Below are positions 34,296 through 43,820 of a DNA stretch of 64,000 nucleotides, piece by piece. Under the pieces are notes generated by a model. It saw nothing but the letters and a program-made list of their open reading frames with translations. It ran no database searches and was not told the origin of the DNA. The stretch is taken from the NCBI RefSeq assembly GCF_009906855.1, contig NZ_CP047650.1:1550001-1614000 (forward strand), in the 5' to 3' direction. The position numbers and the translations under genes were made by a program. This stretch comes from Xylophilus rhododendri. GTDB lineage: Bacteria; Pseudomonadota; Gammaproteobacteria; Burkholderiales; Burkholderiaceae_C. The stretch's first letter is position 1. Every line of letters starts with the position of its first letter.

Positions 34296-35699
34296 TCAAG
34301 GAGCGGGCCTGGACAGCAGCGCTTCCACTGCGCAGACGAAGGCCATCACCCGCGCGTCTTCCATGCGCGGGCCGATCACCTGCAGCCCGACCGGCAAGCC
34401 GTCCACCAGGCCGGCGGGCACCGAGCAGGCCGGCACGCCGCAGTAGTTGAACAGGGGCGTGAAAGCGGCATGGCCCCGCGGGCCGGCGGGCCGTCCGCCG
34501 ATGACGGGAGGCCCCAGCTGGTCAACAGGCCAGGCGGTCACCGGCGTGGTCGGGCACAAGAGCAGGTCGTACGAGTCGAAGAAGTTCGCCAGGCATTGGC
34601 CGATCTTCTCCTTCAGCCGCAGCGCACGGGCGACCTGCGCCGGGGTGACCGTAGCGCCGGTCTCGATCTGGGCCACCAGGTCGGGATCGATGCGTTCGCG
34701 GGCATCGGCCAGGCGCTCGCCATACAGGGCGAACAGGCCGGCCTGCTGCAGCACGATCAGCGGATATTCCCGCACCGCCTCCGGCCAGGGCGGGTCGGCG
34801 TCCGCGATGGACCAGCCATCGGCGCGCAAGGCCTCGACCTGCCGCGCCAGCTGACGGGCCACGTCCTCGTCCACCGCGAAGTCGCAGCCCAGGCGCGCGC
34901 TCCAGGCCAGCCGCAGGGTCGAGCGCTGGAGCGGCGGTGCGGCCGACACCTCCAGCCCTGCCGCGATGGGTACGCCCGCCGGGTCGTTGGCGTCGTAGGC
35001 CAGCAGCCGGTCGAACACGAAGGCGCAGTCGGCCGCGTTGCGCGCCAGGATGCCGACCACCGACAGCCCGAAATTCGGTTCGGTGAATCCCCAGGGATGC
35101 GGGATGAGCCCGGTGCTGGCCTTGAAGCCGACCAGGCCCGTGTGCGCGGCCGGGCGCCGGGTGGAGCCCCCCGCGTCGGTACACAAGGCCAGCAGCCCCA
35201 GTCCGGCGGCCAGGCCCGCGGCCGCACCGCCGGAGGAGCCGCCCGGCGTCAGCGAGAGGTCGAGCGGATGCCGGGTGGTGCCGTAGAGGAGATTGCCGGT
35301 GACGCCCTTGCAGGCGAACTCCGAACAGTTGGTGATGCCCAGCACCACGCCGCCCAGCGCACGCAGGCGGGCCACCGCCCAGGCGTCGCGCGGCGCGATG
35401 AAGTCTTCGAACAGGCGCGAGCCCTGCGAAACACGCCGGCCGCCGACCCACAGGTTGTCCTTCACGGTGAAGGGCACGCCGGCCAGGGGCAGGGTTTCGC
35501 CGGCCGCCAGCCGGCGGTCCACCGACGCGGCTTCGGCCAGCACCAGGCCCGCGTCGAACTGCACGATGGCGTTGAGCGCGGGATTGAGCCGCTCCACCCG
35601 TTCGATGAAAAAGCGCGCCACCTCGACCGCGCTCAGGCTGCCGGCCGAAACCCGCGCCGCCAGCGCCAGGGCGGTGTGCTCGTCGAGCGGCCGGTTCAT
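34296..35699 (-). CDS. amidase signature family enzyme
   Basis: Amidase of 467 residues with the Ser-cisSer-Lys triad: Lys80 (FTVKDN), cis-Ser155 in TPGGSSGG and nucleophile Ser179 in DAGGSTRRPA. The start ATG 35699 overlaps the stop of the PuuE-type gene by four bases. It is the last gene of a six-gene leftward unit with an amidohydrolase and PotABC-type transporter, so it probably removes ammonia from an intermediate made by those enzymes. The usual GGS(I/T)R(I/V)PA is here STRRPAAH, a slight deviation near the nucleophile. The exact amide is unknown. Confidence 0.9.
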   Translation of the reverse strand: MNRPLDEHTALALAARVSAGSLSAVEVARFFIERVERLNPALNAIVQFDAGLVLAEAASVDRRLAAGETLPLAGVPFTVKDNLWVGGRRVSQGSRLFEDFIAPRDAWAVARLRALGGVVLGITNCSEFACKGVTGNLLYGTTRHPLDLSLTPGGSSGGAAAGLAAGLGLLALCTDAGGSTRRPAAHTGLVGFKASTGLIPHPWGFTEPNFGLSVVGILARNAADCAFVFDRLLAYDANDPAGVPIAAGLEVSAAPPLQRSTLRLAWSARLGCDFAVDEDVARQLARQVEALRADGWSIADADPPWPEAVREYPLIVLQQAGLFALYGERLADARERIDPDLVAQIETGATVTPAQVARALRLKEKIGQCLANFFDSYDLLLCPTTPVTAWPVDQLGPPVIGGRPAGPRGHAAFTPLFNYCGVPACSVPAGLVDGLPVGLQVIGPRMEDARVMAFVCAVEALLSRPAP

Positions 35700-36616
35700 G
35701 GCCGGCCTCCCGTGGCGAGGGCATCCGGCGGCACCGTGGCCAGCCAGTGCCGGGCGATCTGCTCGCGGGTGGCGCACCAGACACCCTGCCGGCCGGCGAT
35801 GTGCGCCAGCAGTTTGCGCAGCCCGCCGATGCGCCCCGGCCGGCCGATGATGCGGGTGTGCAGGCCGATGGACATCATCCGCGGCGCGTGGCGCGATTCT
35901 TCGAGCAGGCATTCGAAGGCGTCGATGGCGTAATCGGCGAAATCGTCGCCGCGCACATAGGCGAAGCTGTCGAAGAAGCGCATGTCGTTGGTGTCGAAGG
36001 CATAGGGCAGCACCAGGTGCGGCCTGCCCGCCACCGCCAGGTAATACGGCAGGTCGTCGTTGTAGGCGTCGCTGTCGTAGAGGAAACCGCCATGCTCGGC
36101 CAGCAGTCGCCGGGTGTTCGGCGAGGCCGAGGACTTGGTGTGCCAGCCCACCGGCGCACGGCCGGTCAGGCGTGTCACCGTCGCCGCCGTGCGTGCGATG
36201 CGTTCGCGCTCTTCGGCCTCCTGCATGCCGGCGTGGGACTCCCAGCGCCAGCCGTGGCAGCAGATCTCGAAGCCCTGTTCGACCGCGTCGCCGGCGATCC
36301 AGGGCGTGGCTTCGAGCGCGCGCCCGCAGGCGTTGAGGGTGAGGGGAACACCGGCGTCCATCAGCATGCGGGTGATGCGCCAGTAGCCGACCCGGGCGCC
36401 GTATTCGAACTGGCTTTCCATGCACAGGTCGGGCACGCCGACGATCTCGTGGTTGACCTCGTGCCGGCCCTCGTTGCGCTCGTCGCCCGCGCTCAGGGAG
36501 AACTCGGCGCCCTCCTCCACGTTGAGCACGAAGGACAGCGCCAGGCCGGCGTCGCCGGGCCAGCGCAGGCTCGGGTAGTTCCAGCGGTATCCGGAAAAGT
36601 CGCGGGTATGGCTCAT
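35696..36616 (-). CDS. polysaccharide-deacetylase-family hydrolase, PuuE-like (first of two)
   Basis: Protein of 306 residues of the NodB/carbohydrate-esterase-4-like fold, in the branch that includes metal-independent allantoinase PuuE: LRWPGDAGLALSFVLNVEEGAEFSL start, ICCHGWRWE, GWHTKSSASPNTRRLL and the LYDSDAYNDDLPYY block. Several classical deacetylase metal residues are changed, as in PuuE. It shares most of these blocks with the protein at 50015-50914. ATG 36616 overlaps the amidohydrolase stop by four bases. C-N hydrolysis in a ureide-like compound is more likely than sugar deacetylation, given the neighbours. Confidence 0.85.
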   Translation of the reverse strand: MSHTRDFSGYRWNYPSLRWPGDAGLALSFVLNVEEGAEFSLSAGDERNEGRHEVNHEIVGVPDLCMESQFEYGARVGYWRITRMLMDAGVPLTLNACGRALEATPWIAGDAVEQGFEICCHGWRWESHAGMQEAEERERIARTAATVTRLTGRAPVGWHTKSSASPNTRRLLAEHGGFLYDSDAYNDDLPYYLAVAGRPHLVLPYAFDTNDMRFFDSFAYVRGDDFADYAIDAFECLLEESRHAPRMMSIGLHTRIIGRPGRIGGLRKLLAHIAGRQGVWCATREQIARHWLATVPPDALATGGRP

Positions 36617-38121
36617 GGCAGGCGTGCGGTGTGGGTGTCGGCCGCGATGGCGGTGGCGAGCGAGCGGCGGTAGATGGCCTCGACCGCTTCGAGGATGGGC
36701 GCCACCGAAGCCTCGGCCTCGGAGTAGCGCCCGGCCAGCTCGCGGAATTCGTCCGCCACCTCGCGCAGCAGCGCGGCTTCGTCGATGCGGGTCAGGCGGC
36801 CGGCGCGGATCGCCACCTCGCCGGCCACCATCGAGAAATCGAGTCCGGCGCCGCGCTCGGCGTAGACCAGCTGGCGCAGCGGATCGTTGAGCGGGGCGAA
36901 GGTCACCGTGTCGGTGCGATAGGCCACCAGGTCGGCGATGGCGCCCACCCGCAGCGAACCCAGCGATTCGCCGAAACCCAGCGCCCGGCCGCCGGCCAGC
37001 GTGCCCGCCTGCAAGGCCTCGCGCGCCGACAGCCAGCGGCCGAAATCGTCGCCGCGCAGCTTGGACACCGCCGCCGCGCTGCCCAGCACATTGAGCATGT
37101 TCACGGTAACGGTGGAGCAGGAGCCGTCCGACCCCAGGCTGACGTTGACCCCCGCGTCCAGCAGCTCGCGCACCGGCTGCACGCCCGAACCCAGCAGCAG
37201 GTTGCTCCAGGGGTTGTGCTGCGCGGTGGCGCCGCTGCGGGCCAGCGCGTCGATTTCGCGCGGGTTGAGCCACACCGCGTGGATCAGGCTGGTGGCGGGT
37301 TTCAGGAAACCGATGCGGTCCAGGTATTCGACCATCGGGCAGCCGTAGAACAACTCCGCGGTGACCACCTGCAGGCGCGTCTCCTGCACATGGGTGATGA
37401 CCGGCAGGGCCAGCTCGTCGGCCAGGGCGCGCACCTGGTGCAGGAAGGGCTCGCTGCAGCGCTGCGGCGCCGATGCGGACACCAGCACGCCGACCCGGCG
37501 GGACTGCGGGTGGCGGTCCCTGGCCAGCTCCCGCACCAGGTCCAGGCAGTCCTGCGCCGCGGGCCGCGGGGCGGCCCGGAGCTCGGCCGCGAGCTCCGGC
37601 GGAAAGTGCTGCTGCACGAAGGGGAAGTTGTCGACGATGGGTTTGTCCATCATGGCGAAACCCATCAGCGCCCGGATGCCGGCGTCTTCATAGGCCTGCA
37701 TGGCCGCGTCGATGTTCTCGCGCTGGATGGCGCCGCCCAGCGCCATGTCGTCGACCAGCGTGGTGCAGCCGGTGCGCAGGGATTCGATGGCGCCGAGCAT
37801 GGTGCGCAGGTAGACCTGGCGCGGCGTCAGCGCCACCGGTATGCGGGTGCGCACCAGGTGCATCCACAGTTCCAGCGGCAGGTTTTCGGTGCGGCCGCGC
37901 TGGAAGTGTTCGTGCGAGTGCTGGTGGCCGTTGACCAGGCCGGGCACCAGCAGGCGCTCGCTCAGGTCGATCTCCAGCTCGGCGCCGGACAGGGTTCCGG
38001 CGGGCGCCAGGGCCGCGATGCGTTCGCCCTCCACCAGCACGTCGAGCGCCTGGCCGTCGTACGCCAGCGTGTCGCCCAGCAGGGCCCGTGCATTGCGCAG
38101 CAGGGTTCGTTTCTCGCTCAT
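36613..38121 (-). CDS. amidohydrolase-superfamily deaminase-like enzyme (leftward set)
   Basis: Metal-dependent hydrolase of 502 residues of the TrzA/AtzB/SsnA-like branch. Metal ligands: His66 and His68 (NGHQHSHEHF), His in VITHVQET, His in LIHAVWLNP and Asp in SLGSDGSCS. The domain begins with the composite beta-sandwich MSEKRTLLRNARALL and ends with the returning segment ADLVAYRTD. It lies between the PotC-type permease (34 bases upstream) and the PuuE-like gene. Probable deamination or dechlorination-type hydrolysis of a heterocycle is family knowledge; the substrate here is unknown. Confidence 0.88.
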   Translation of the reverse strand: MSEKRTLLRNARALLGDTLAYDGQALDVLVEGERIAALAPAGTLSGAELEIDLSERLLVPGLVNGHQHSHEHFQRGRTENLPLELWMHLVRTRIPVALTPRQVYLRTMLGAIESLRTGCTTLVDDMALGGAIQRENIDAAMQAYEDAGIRALMGFAMMDKPIVDNFPFVQQHFPPELAAELRAAPRPAAQDCLDLVRELARDRHPQSRRVGVLVSASAPQRCSEPFLHQVRALADELALPVITHVQETRLQVVTAELFYGCPMVEYLDRIGFLKPATSLIHAVWLNPREIDALARSGATAQHNPWSNLLLGSGVQPVRELLDAGVNVSLGSDGSCSTVTVNMLNVLGSAAAVSKLRGDDFGRWLSAREALQAGTLAGGRALGFGESLGSLRVGAIADLVAYRTDTVTFAPLNDPLRQLVYAERGAGLDFSMVAGEVAIRAGRLTRIDEAALLREVADEFRELAGRYSEAEASVAPILEAVEAIYRRSLATAIAADTHTARLP

Positions 38122-38155
38122 CGAAAAGCTCCTGGATCGAGGGAAGAGGCCCGGC

Positions 38156-39025
38156 TCACCGGAACTGGCGCGAGATGCCGGCCACCCGCTCCATCACCAC
38201 CATCAGCACCAGCGTGGCGGCGATCAGCACACCGGAAACCGCCGCGGCGCGCACATCGAGGTTGGATTCGATGATGTGCCACATGCGGATCGGCAGCACC
38301 TCGCTGCGTGCGTCGGACAGGAAGAGCGACACGGCCACGTTGTCGAAGGAATACATGAAACCGATGAAGGCGCCCGCCAGGATGCCGCGCGAGATCAGCG
38401 GCAGCGTCACCGTGCGAAAGACATAGACCGGCCGCGCGCCCAGCGAACGCGCGCTTTCCAGCAGCGCGCCGTCCATCTGCAGCAGGCTGGCCGAGGTGGT
38501 CCGCAGGATGTAGGGCGTGGTGATGGCGACATGCCCCAGCACCAGGGTCCAGAACGACAGGCCGGTGCCGGCCAGGTTGAAAAGCATCAGCAGCGACAGC
38601 CCGATGGCCAGCGAAGGCAGCATCAGCGGCGACAGCAGCACCGCCTCGAAAGTGCGTGCCCAGGCCTCCCGGCGCCGTGCCAGCGCCAGCGCCGCCGCCA
38701 CCGCCAGCACCACCGAGGCGGCGGTGGCGACGGCCGCCAGTTCCAGCGAGAGCACGAAGGCCTCGATCAGCTCGGGCGACTCGTTCCACAGGGCCGAATA
38801 CCAGCGCGCCGAATACCCCGGCGGCGGGAACTTCAGCGAATAGCCGCTGGTGAAGGAGGTGATGAGCACCACCACCGTCGGCGCCAGCAGCAACACCGCC
38901 GCCAGCAGGCCCAGCAGGCCGAACGCCAGGGCGAAGGAGCGCCGCTCCAGCCCGCCGCGCCAGGACTCGCCGCGCCCGGTGGGCAGGGCCGGGGCCGGCT
39001 GGCCGGACACGAAAACATCAGGCAT
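38156..39025 (-). CDS. PotC-type ABC transporter permease (leftward set)
   Basis: Inner-membrane permease of 289 residues with six hydrophobic segments and the EAA loop ESARSLGARPVYVFRTVTLPLISRGI. The final MERVAGISRQF ending is shared with PotC proteins. ATG 39025 (MPDVFVSGQ) was chosen; it overlaps the end of the upstream potB-type frame by eight bases. Together with the ATPase at 39891 and the frameshifted permease at 39018 it would form a polyamine/opine-type importer. Because its partner permease is broken, the complex may be inactive or may borrow the PotB at 48341. Confidence 0.88.
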   Translation of the reverse strand: MPDVFVSGQPAPALPTGRGESWRGGLERRSFALAFGLLGLLAAVLLLAPTVVVLITSFTSGYSLKFPPPGYSARWYSALWNESPELIEAFVLSLELAAVATAASVVLAVAAALALARRREAWARTFEAVLLSPLMLPSLAIGLSLLMLFNLAGTGLSFWTLVLGHVAITTPYILRTTSASLLQMDGALLESARSLGARPVYVFRTVTLPLISRGILAGAFIGFMYSFDNVAVSLFLSDARSEVLPIRMWHIIESNLDVRAAAVSGVLIAATLVLMVVMERVAGISRQFR

Positions 39026-39883
39026 GGACGAACCCCCGGCTGCGGCGCCCCAGCGCATTGATGAAGACCACCACCGCCAGCACGCAGGCCAGCAGCAGCA
39101 CCGCGATGACCGCGGCGAAGGGATAGTTGCCGGCCTGGATGGCCTGCTGGTACATGTAGAAGGGCATGAACATCTGCTGGCCGCCGCCGACCAGGGTCTG
39201 GGTGACGAAGGCGCTCACGGCCGACGCGAACACCAGCAGCGCACCGGCCAGCAGCCCCGGCATCGACAGCGGCAGCGTCACCTTGAAGAAGGTGCGCCAG
39301 TGGCCCGCCCCAGGGCGAGCGAGGCCTGCCGCAGGTTCGGATCGAGGTTGGTCAGCGCGGTGATCAGCGGCAGCACCATCAGCGGCAGTTCGATCTGCGC
39401 CAGGGCCACCGAAACGCCGGCCGGCGTGTACAGCAGCTTGAGCGGTTCGGCGATCAGGCCGGTCTCCAGCAAGGCCATGTTCACGATGCCCTGCCGGCCC
39501 AGTATCACCACCCAGGCGAAGGTGCGGACCACCGAGCTGGTGAGCAGCGGCAGCACGATCAGCAGCATCAGCGGCCCCTGCCAGCGGCGCGGTGCCAGCG
39601 TGTACAGATAGGCGAGCGGAAAACCCAGGGCGATCGTCAGCAGCGTGACCTTCAGGCCCAGCCACAGGGTGTTGCCCAGCACCTCCAGGTTGAAACCGTC
39701 GCCCAGGAACTTGGCGTATTGCGAGAAGCCGAAGCGGCTCAGCGTGCTGTCTTCGTGCAGGCTGACCCAGGCCAGCAGCGCCATCGGGACCAGCACGAAG
39801 ACGAGGAAGAACAGGCCGAGCGGAATGCTCAGCGGCAGGGCGGACCTGAAACGCGGACCGGTATCCATGGCAGCGGCGGACAT
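39018..39883 (-). pseudogene. PotB-type ABC transporter permease with a single-base frameshift
   Basis: The protein starts at ATG 39883 (MSAAAMDTGPRFRSALPLSIPLG) and reads well through VVLPLLTSSVVRTFAWVVILGRQG to LRQASLALG; the remaining part, GHWRTFFKVTLPLSMPGLLAGALLVFASAVSAFVTQTL, continues in another frame. One base is missing within the G-run at 39304-39311 (CTGGGGCGGGCCACTGG where CTGGGxGCGGGCCACTGG is expected). With the base restored the product is about 288 residues and complete, including the EAA loop. It could be a recent mutation, a sequencing error in a G-run, or phase variation. Confidence 0.85.
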
Positions 39884-39890
39884 GGCGCGC

Positions 39891-40982
39891 TCAGTCCTGA
39901 AACACCGCTGCCGGCGAGCCCGCCCGCAGGCTGAGGCCCACCGTTTCGCCCGGCTCGTAGCGCCGCTCGCCGGCATTGCGCGGCTGGGTGACCTTCACCG
40001 TGCGGCCATTGCCCAGCAGCAGTTCGTAGACCAGCGAGGGCCCGAGCGGCAGCACCATCGCCACCGTGGCAGGCAGCGCGTCGGCGGAAGGCGGCGCCAG
40101 GCTCAGGTGTTCCGGCCGTGCCGCCACCATCACCCTGCCGGCGCGCGAACATGGCGCGGCGCGGTCCACCACCAGGCTTCCGCCGCCCTCGCAGGCAATC
40201 TCGCACGGGCCGCCGCCGTGGGCCGGCAACTGGCCGCCGATGAGGTTGGCGGTGCCGATGAAGGTCGCCACGAACAGGGTGGCCGGACGGTCGTAGATGG
40301 TCTCGGGCGTGTCGAACTGCTCCACCCGGCCGGCGTTCATCACGGCGATGCGGTCGGCCATGGACATGGCCTCGTCCTGGTCGTGGGTGACCAGCAGCGT
40401 GGTGATGCCCAGCTCGCGCTGGATGCGCTTGATCTCGATCTGCATGTCGAGCCGCAGGTTCTTGTCGAGCGCGGCGAAAGGTTCGTCGAGCAGCAGCACC
40501 CGCGGCCTGACCGCCAGGGTGCGCGCCAGGGCCACCCGCTGCTGCTGCCCGCCGGACAGCTCGCGCGGATAACGCCTGGCGTAGGCCTCCATGCGCACCA
40601 TCGCCAGCATCTCCATCGCCGTCTTCAGCGCGGCGGCCGCCGCGACACCCTGCGCCCGCAGGCCGTAGGCGACGTTGGCCTCCACCGTCATGTGCGGGAA
40701 CAGCGCGTAATTCTGGAAGACGATGCCGGCGCCGCGTTCGTTGGTGGGCTGCGCGTCCACTGTTTCGCCGCCGATGCGCACATGTCCGGAGGTCTGGCGC
40801 AGCAGGCCGGCGACGATGCGCAGCAGCGTGGTCTTGCCGCATCCGCTGGGGCCGAGCAGGGCGACCAGCTGACCGGCGGGGATCTCCAGCGAGACCGACT
40901 CGACGGCGGTGCTGGCGCCGTAGCGGTGCTGGATCTGGTCGAGCGTGACGCCGACGCCGGCCGTCTTCGCGGGTTCTTGCAT
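39891..40982 (-). CDS. PotA-type ABC transporter ATP-binding protein (leftward set)
   Basis: ATPase of 363 residues: Walker A LLGPSGCGKTT near residue 43, Q-loop FQNYALFPHM, signature LSGGQQQRVALARTLA, Walker B VLLLDEPFAALD and a C-terminal TOBE-2 domain (VMVAARPEHLSL...VKVTQPRN). ATG 40982 (MQEPAKTAG) gives the usual length; longer in-frame starts run into the control region. It is the first gene of the leftward unit and faces the binding-protein gene at 41293 across a 310-base gap. It powers uptake of a compound that the downstream amidohydrolases probably attack. Confidence 0.92.
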   Translation of the reverse strand: MQEPAKTAGVGVTLDQIQHRYGASTAVESVSLEIPAGQLVALLGPSGCGKTTLLRIVAGLLRQTSGHVRIGGETVDAQPTNERGAGIVFQNYALFPHMTVEANVAYGLRAQGVAAAAALKTAMEMLAMVRMEAYARRYPRELSGGQQQRVALARTLAVRPRVLLLDEPFAALDKNLRLDMQIEIKRIQRELGITTLLVTHDQDEAMSMADRIAVMNAGRVEQFDTPETIYDRPATLFVATFIGTANLIGGQLPAHGGGPCEIACEGGGSLVVDRAAPCSRAGRVMVAARPEHLSLAPPSADALPATVAMVLPLGPSLVYELLLGNGRTVKVTQPRNAGERRYEPGETVGLSLRAGSPAAVFQD

Positions 40983-41292
40983 GGGGAAGACCTCCAGGGC
41001 ACCGGCGCCGGAATGCGCCGCTGATCGAAGGGCTCCGGACACAAGAACCATGCCACCCGGCCGGCCATGGTTTCCACCGATTGTTTTTCACCACACACCT
41101 TATTGTGGCCAATCCAATTTCATTTTGCGCACAAACGGTGCATTCAAAGAATCCAAATTGACGCATTCCCTGCACCGCATTGGTATTCGCGGCCTGCTGC
41201 ACGGAGGCCGCTCCAGCGGCGACCCGACGGGCACGGAGATTGCGCTGGCTGGTCCCGGCCCTCGTCTCCAACCGTCGAACAGGAAAACCTCC
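40983..41292. promoter_or_regulatory. 310-bp divergent control region between the two catabolic sets
   Basis: No gene fits here. It holds an inverted repeat AACCATG/CATGGTT (41046-41052 and 41066-41072), a CCACA/TGTGG inverted repeat around 41091-41108, and a fair rightward promoter: TTGACG (41158-41163), 17 bases, TGGTAT (41181-41186), giving a leader of about 100 bases before 41293. The palindromes are candidate GntR sites, but no regulator can be matched to them from sequence. Confidence 0.45.
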
Positions 41293-42348
41293 ATGAGCAC
41301 TGAACTGTCCCGCCGCCGCCTGCTCCAGGGCGCCGCATCGATAGCCGCCACCCCCATGGTCTGGCATGGCGGCGCGGCCTTCGCGCAATCGAAGACGATC
41401 TCGGCGACCACCTATCCCGGCGCCTGGGAATCGGCCCACCGTGCCATCCTGCTGCCCGCGTTCACCAAGGCGACCGGCGCCTCGGTCAGCCTGGTCCCCT
41501 CGCTGGCGGTCGACACGGTATCCAAGGTGGCGGCGTCCAAGGCGAACCCGCCCTTCGACGTCATCATCCTGGACGAAGGCCCCTACCTGGCCGCGCTGTC
41601 GCAGGACATCTTCGAGAAGCTTCCGGTCGACAAGATCCCCAACCTGAAGGACGTGCCCGCGGGCCTGCAGGACCCGCGCGGCTACGGCGCCTTCGTGTCC
41701 GGCCAGATCATCGGCATCGCCTACAACACCGAGAAGATCAAGAACCCGCCGCGCTCCTGGAACGACCTGCTCAAGCCCGAATACAAGGGCCGCGTCGGCC
41801 TCGCCGGCATGGGCTCCACCCTGATGTCGGCCTGGATGGTGGAGATCGCCCGGCTCAACGGCGGCAGCGAGGAGAACCTGGAGCCGGCCTTCCAGTTCGT
41901 CAAGAAGCTGCTGCCCAACGTCAGCGCGGTGGCCAGCAACCCGGGCGCCCTGGCCACGCTGTTCCAGCAAGGCCAGATCGACATCTCGGTGCACTACAAC
42001 AACAACGTGGGCGACCTGCAGGGCAAGGGCGTGCCGGTGGCGCTGGCCAAGCCAGACACCGGCTGGATCCACATCAAGAGCGTGATGCACGTGGTGAAGA
42101 ACACCCGCAACCCGGACCTGGCCGCCGCCTACATCAACGCCGCCCTGAGCCCGGAAGTGCAGACCCAGATGGCCGCGGCGCCCTACTTCGTCGCACCGGT
42201 CAGCTCGAAGGCGGCCTTCAGCCCGGGCCTGCAGGCCTACGCCAAGAACATGGCCGAGATCACCGCCATGAACGGCGTGGACTGGGCCAAGCTCAACCCC
42301 CGGCGCGGCGAGTACATCGACCGCTTCAACCGCGAAGTCCGGGTCTGA
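41293..42348 (+). CDS. PotD-like ABC substrate-binding protein (first)
   Basis: Periplasmic binding protein of 351 residues with a twin-arginine signal (LSRRRLLQGAASIAATPMVWHGGAAFA, cleavage near 32). The fold is the type 2 periplasmic binding protein of the spermidine/putrescine/iron group: ISATTYPGAWESAHRAILLPAFTKATGA and FDVIILDEGPYLAAL. ATG 41293 follows a short purine run. It is divergent from the PotA-type ATPase at 39891 and is the only binding protein near the leftward PotABC set, so it probably serves it. The ligand is probably a small nitrogenous compound, given the amidohydrolase directly downstream. Confidence 0.88.
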   Translation: MSTELSRRRLLQGAASIAATPMVWHGGAAFAQSKTISATTYPGAWESAHRAILLPAFTKATGASVSLVPSLAVDTVSKVAASKANPPFDVIILDEGPYLAALSQDIFEKLPVDKIPNLKDVPAGLQDPRGYGAFVSGQIIGIAYNTEKIKNPPRSWNDLLKPEYKGRVGLAGMGSTLMSAWMVEIARLNGGSEENLEPAFQFVKKLLPNVSAVASNPGALATLFQQGQIDISVHYNNNVGDLQGKGVPVALAKPDTGWIHIKSVMHVVKNTRNPDLAAAYINAALSPEVQTQMAAAPYFVAPVSSKAAFSPGLQAYAKNMAEITAMNGVDWAKLNPRRGEYIDRFNREVRV

Positions 42349-42363
42349 GGCGGCCGCTTCGCC

Positions 42364-43734
42364 ATGCCAAGCGCCGCTGCGCCCGCCGCCGCCTTCGACC
42401 TGCTGATACTCGAAGCCATCGCGCTGACCGCGGATCCGGCACGGCCGGAGATCCGTAACTGCGCGCTGGGCATCCGGGACGGGCGCATCGCCTGGCTGGA
42501 CGACCATCCGCCGGCGCATTTCGCCGCCACCCGCACCCTGCGCCTGCCCGGGCACTTCATCACGCCCGGCCTGGTCAATCCGCACACCCACAGCATGCTG
42601 AGCATGGTGCGCGGCGTGGCGGCCGACCTCGGTTTCGCGCCCTCCTACACACCCGGCATTCCCAAGGGCACCCAGCTGAATCCGCAGCAGGCGCGGGCGC
42701 TGGCCCGGCTGGGCGCGCTGGAGGCGCTGCTGTTCGGCTCGACCCTGGTGGGAGACAACTTCGTGCATGCCGATGTGGCGACCGAAGCCATGGTCGAGCT
42801 GGGCCTGCGCCTGTGCCCGAGCTGGCGCATCCACGACGTCGACTTCGCCCGCGTGGCGCAGGGCGAGTGGCATTACGACCCGGCGATCGGCCGCCGCACG
42901 CTGGACGCCGGCCTGGCCCTGCGTGAACGCTGGGCGGGGCATCCCCGGGTGAAGGTCAACCTGGCGGCCCACGCGGTCGATACCTGTTCCGACGATTTCC
43001 TGCGCGAGATCGCGGACGCATCGGCCCGCTACGGCATGACCGTCAGCACCCACCTGGGCCAGAGCCGGGTGGAGGTGCAGCGGGTGAAGGAGCGAACCGG
43101 CCGCACCTCCACCGAGGTGCTCGAAGAAACCGGCCTGCTCAACCAGCGCCTGATGGGTGGCCACTGCATCTACCTGACACCCGAGGACATGCAACGCATG
43201 GCCGCGGCCGGCGCCCATGCGGTGCACATCCCCAAATGCAATGCGGCATCCGGACGGCTGGCACCGACACCTGCGCTGGCCCGGGCCGGCGTCAACATCT
43301 GCCTGGCGACCGACACCCAGCATGCCGACATGGTCGAACTGATGCGCTGGGCGCTGGCCACCGCGCGGGTGCAGGAAGGCGGCGTGAACGACGAGTGGCA
43401 GCCTAGGCACGTCTTCCACATGGCCACCCAGGCCGGCGCGAACGCGCTGGGCATGGGCGACGAGATCGGCAGCCTGGCGCTCGGCAAGGCGGCCGACCTG
43501 GTGGTGTTCGACGCCAACCGTCCGCACCTGCGGCCGCATGTGAATCCTCTCGGCAACCTGGTGCACACCGGCCAGGGACGGGACGTGCGCTACGTGTTCG
43601 TCGAAGGCGAAATGCTGGTGGCGGACGGCCTGCCGACCCGGGTCGACATGGACACCGTATGTGCCGAAGCCGAGACCGCCTGCCAGGAACTCTGGGGTGC
43701 GGAAGGCGTGCAGTACTGGCGCGCCGCCGCCTGA
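42364..43734 (+). CDS. amidohydrolase-superfamily enzyme (between the two sets)
   Basis: Metal-dependent hydrolase of 456 residues: composite N-terminal sandwich, then GLVNPHTHSMLSM with His74 and His76, later His in VSTHLGQS, His in LMGGHCIYLTPEDM and Asp in LATDTQHADM. The branch is that of SsnA/AtzB/guanine-deaminase-like enzymes. It starts 15 bases after the binding-protein gene, so the two are co-transcribed. ADLVVFDANRPHLRPHVNPLGNLVHTGQG near the C-terminus is a typical returning segment. The substrate is unknown; the gene pair suggests that the transported compound is its substrate. Confidence 0.88.
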   Translation: MPSAAAPAAAFDLLILEAIALTADPARPEIRNCALGIRDGRIAWLDDHPPAHFAATRTLRLPGHFITPGLVNPHTHSMLSMVRGVAADLGFAPSYTPGIPKGTQLNPQQARALARLGALEALLFGSTLVGDNFVHADVATEAMVELGLRLCPSWRIHDVDFARVAQGEWHYDPAIGRRTLDAGLALRERWAGHPRVKVNLAAHAVDTCSDDFLREIADASARYGMTVSTHLGQSRVEVQRVKERTGRTSTEVLEETGLLNQRLMGGHCIYLTPEDMQRMAAAGAHAVHIPKCNAASGRLAPTPALARAGVNICLATDTQHADMVELMRWALATARVQEGGVNDEWQPRHVFHMATQAGANALGMGDEIGSLALGKAADLVVFDANRPHLRPHVNPLGNLVHTGQGRDVRYVFVEGEMLVADGLPTRVDMDTVCAEAETACQELWGAEGVQYWRAAA

Positions 43735-43757
43735 GTACCTAGCGCCCCAAGCGATTC

Positions 43758-43789
43758 GTGTATCCATACATTCTTTTTTTTGGATACAC
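43758..43789. promoter_or_regulatory. operator-like inverted repeat before the racemase-fold gene
   Basis: GTGTATCC and GGATACAC are separated by 16 bases that include a run of eight T; TGTATCCATACA (43759-43770) is a smaller palindrome within it. It lies 31 bases before the start at 43821. It may be a GntR site; the T-run also allows a weak terminator for 42364-43734. Confidence 0.5.
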
Positions 43790-43820
43790 ACTTGGCACAC
43801 CACTTTGCTGATGCGACTCC

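Noticed and set aside
39829..43803. Very long minus-strand open frame of more than 1300 codons
   Set aside because: It runs antisense to the binding-protein and amidohydrolase genes and out of frame through the PotA-type gene; composition shows it to be a GC artefact.
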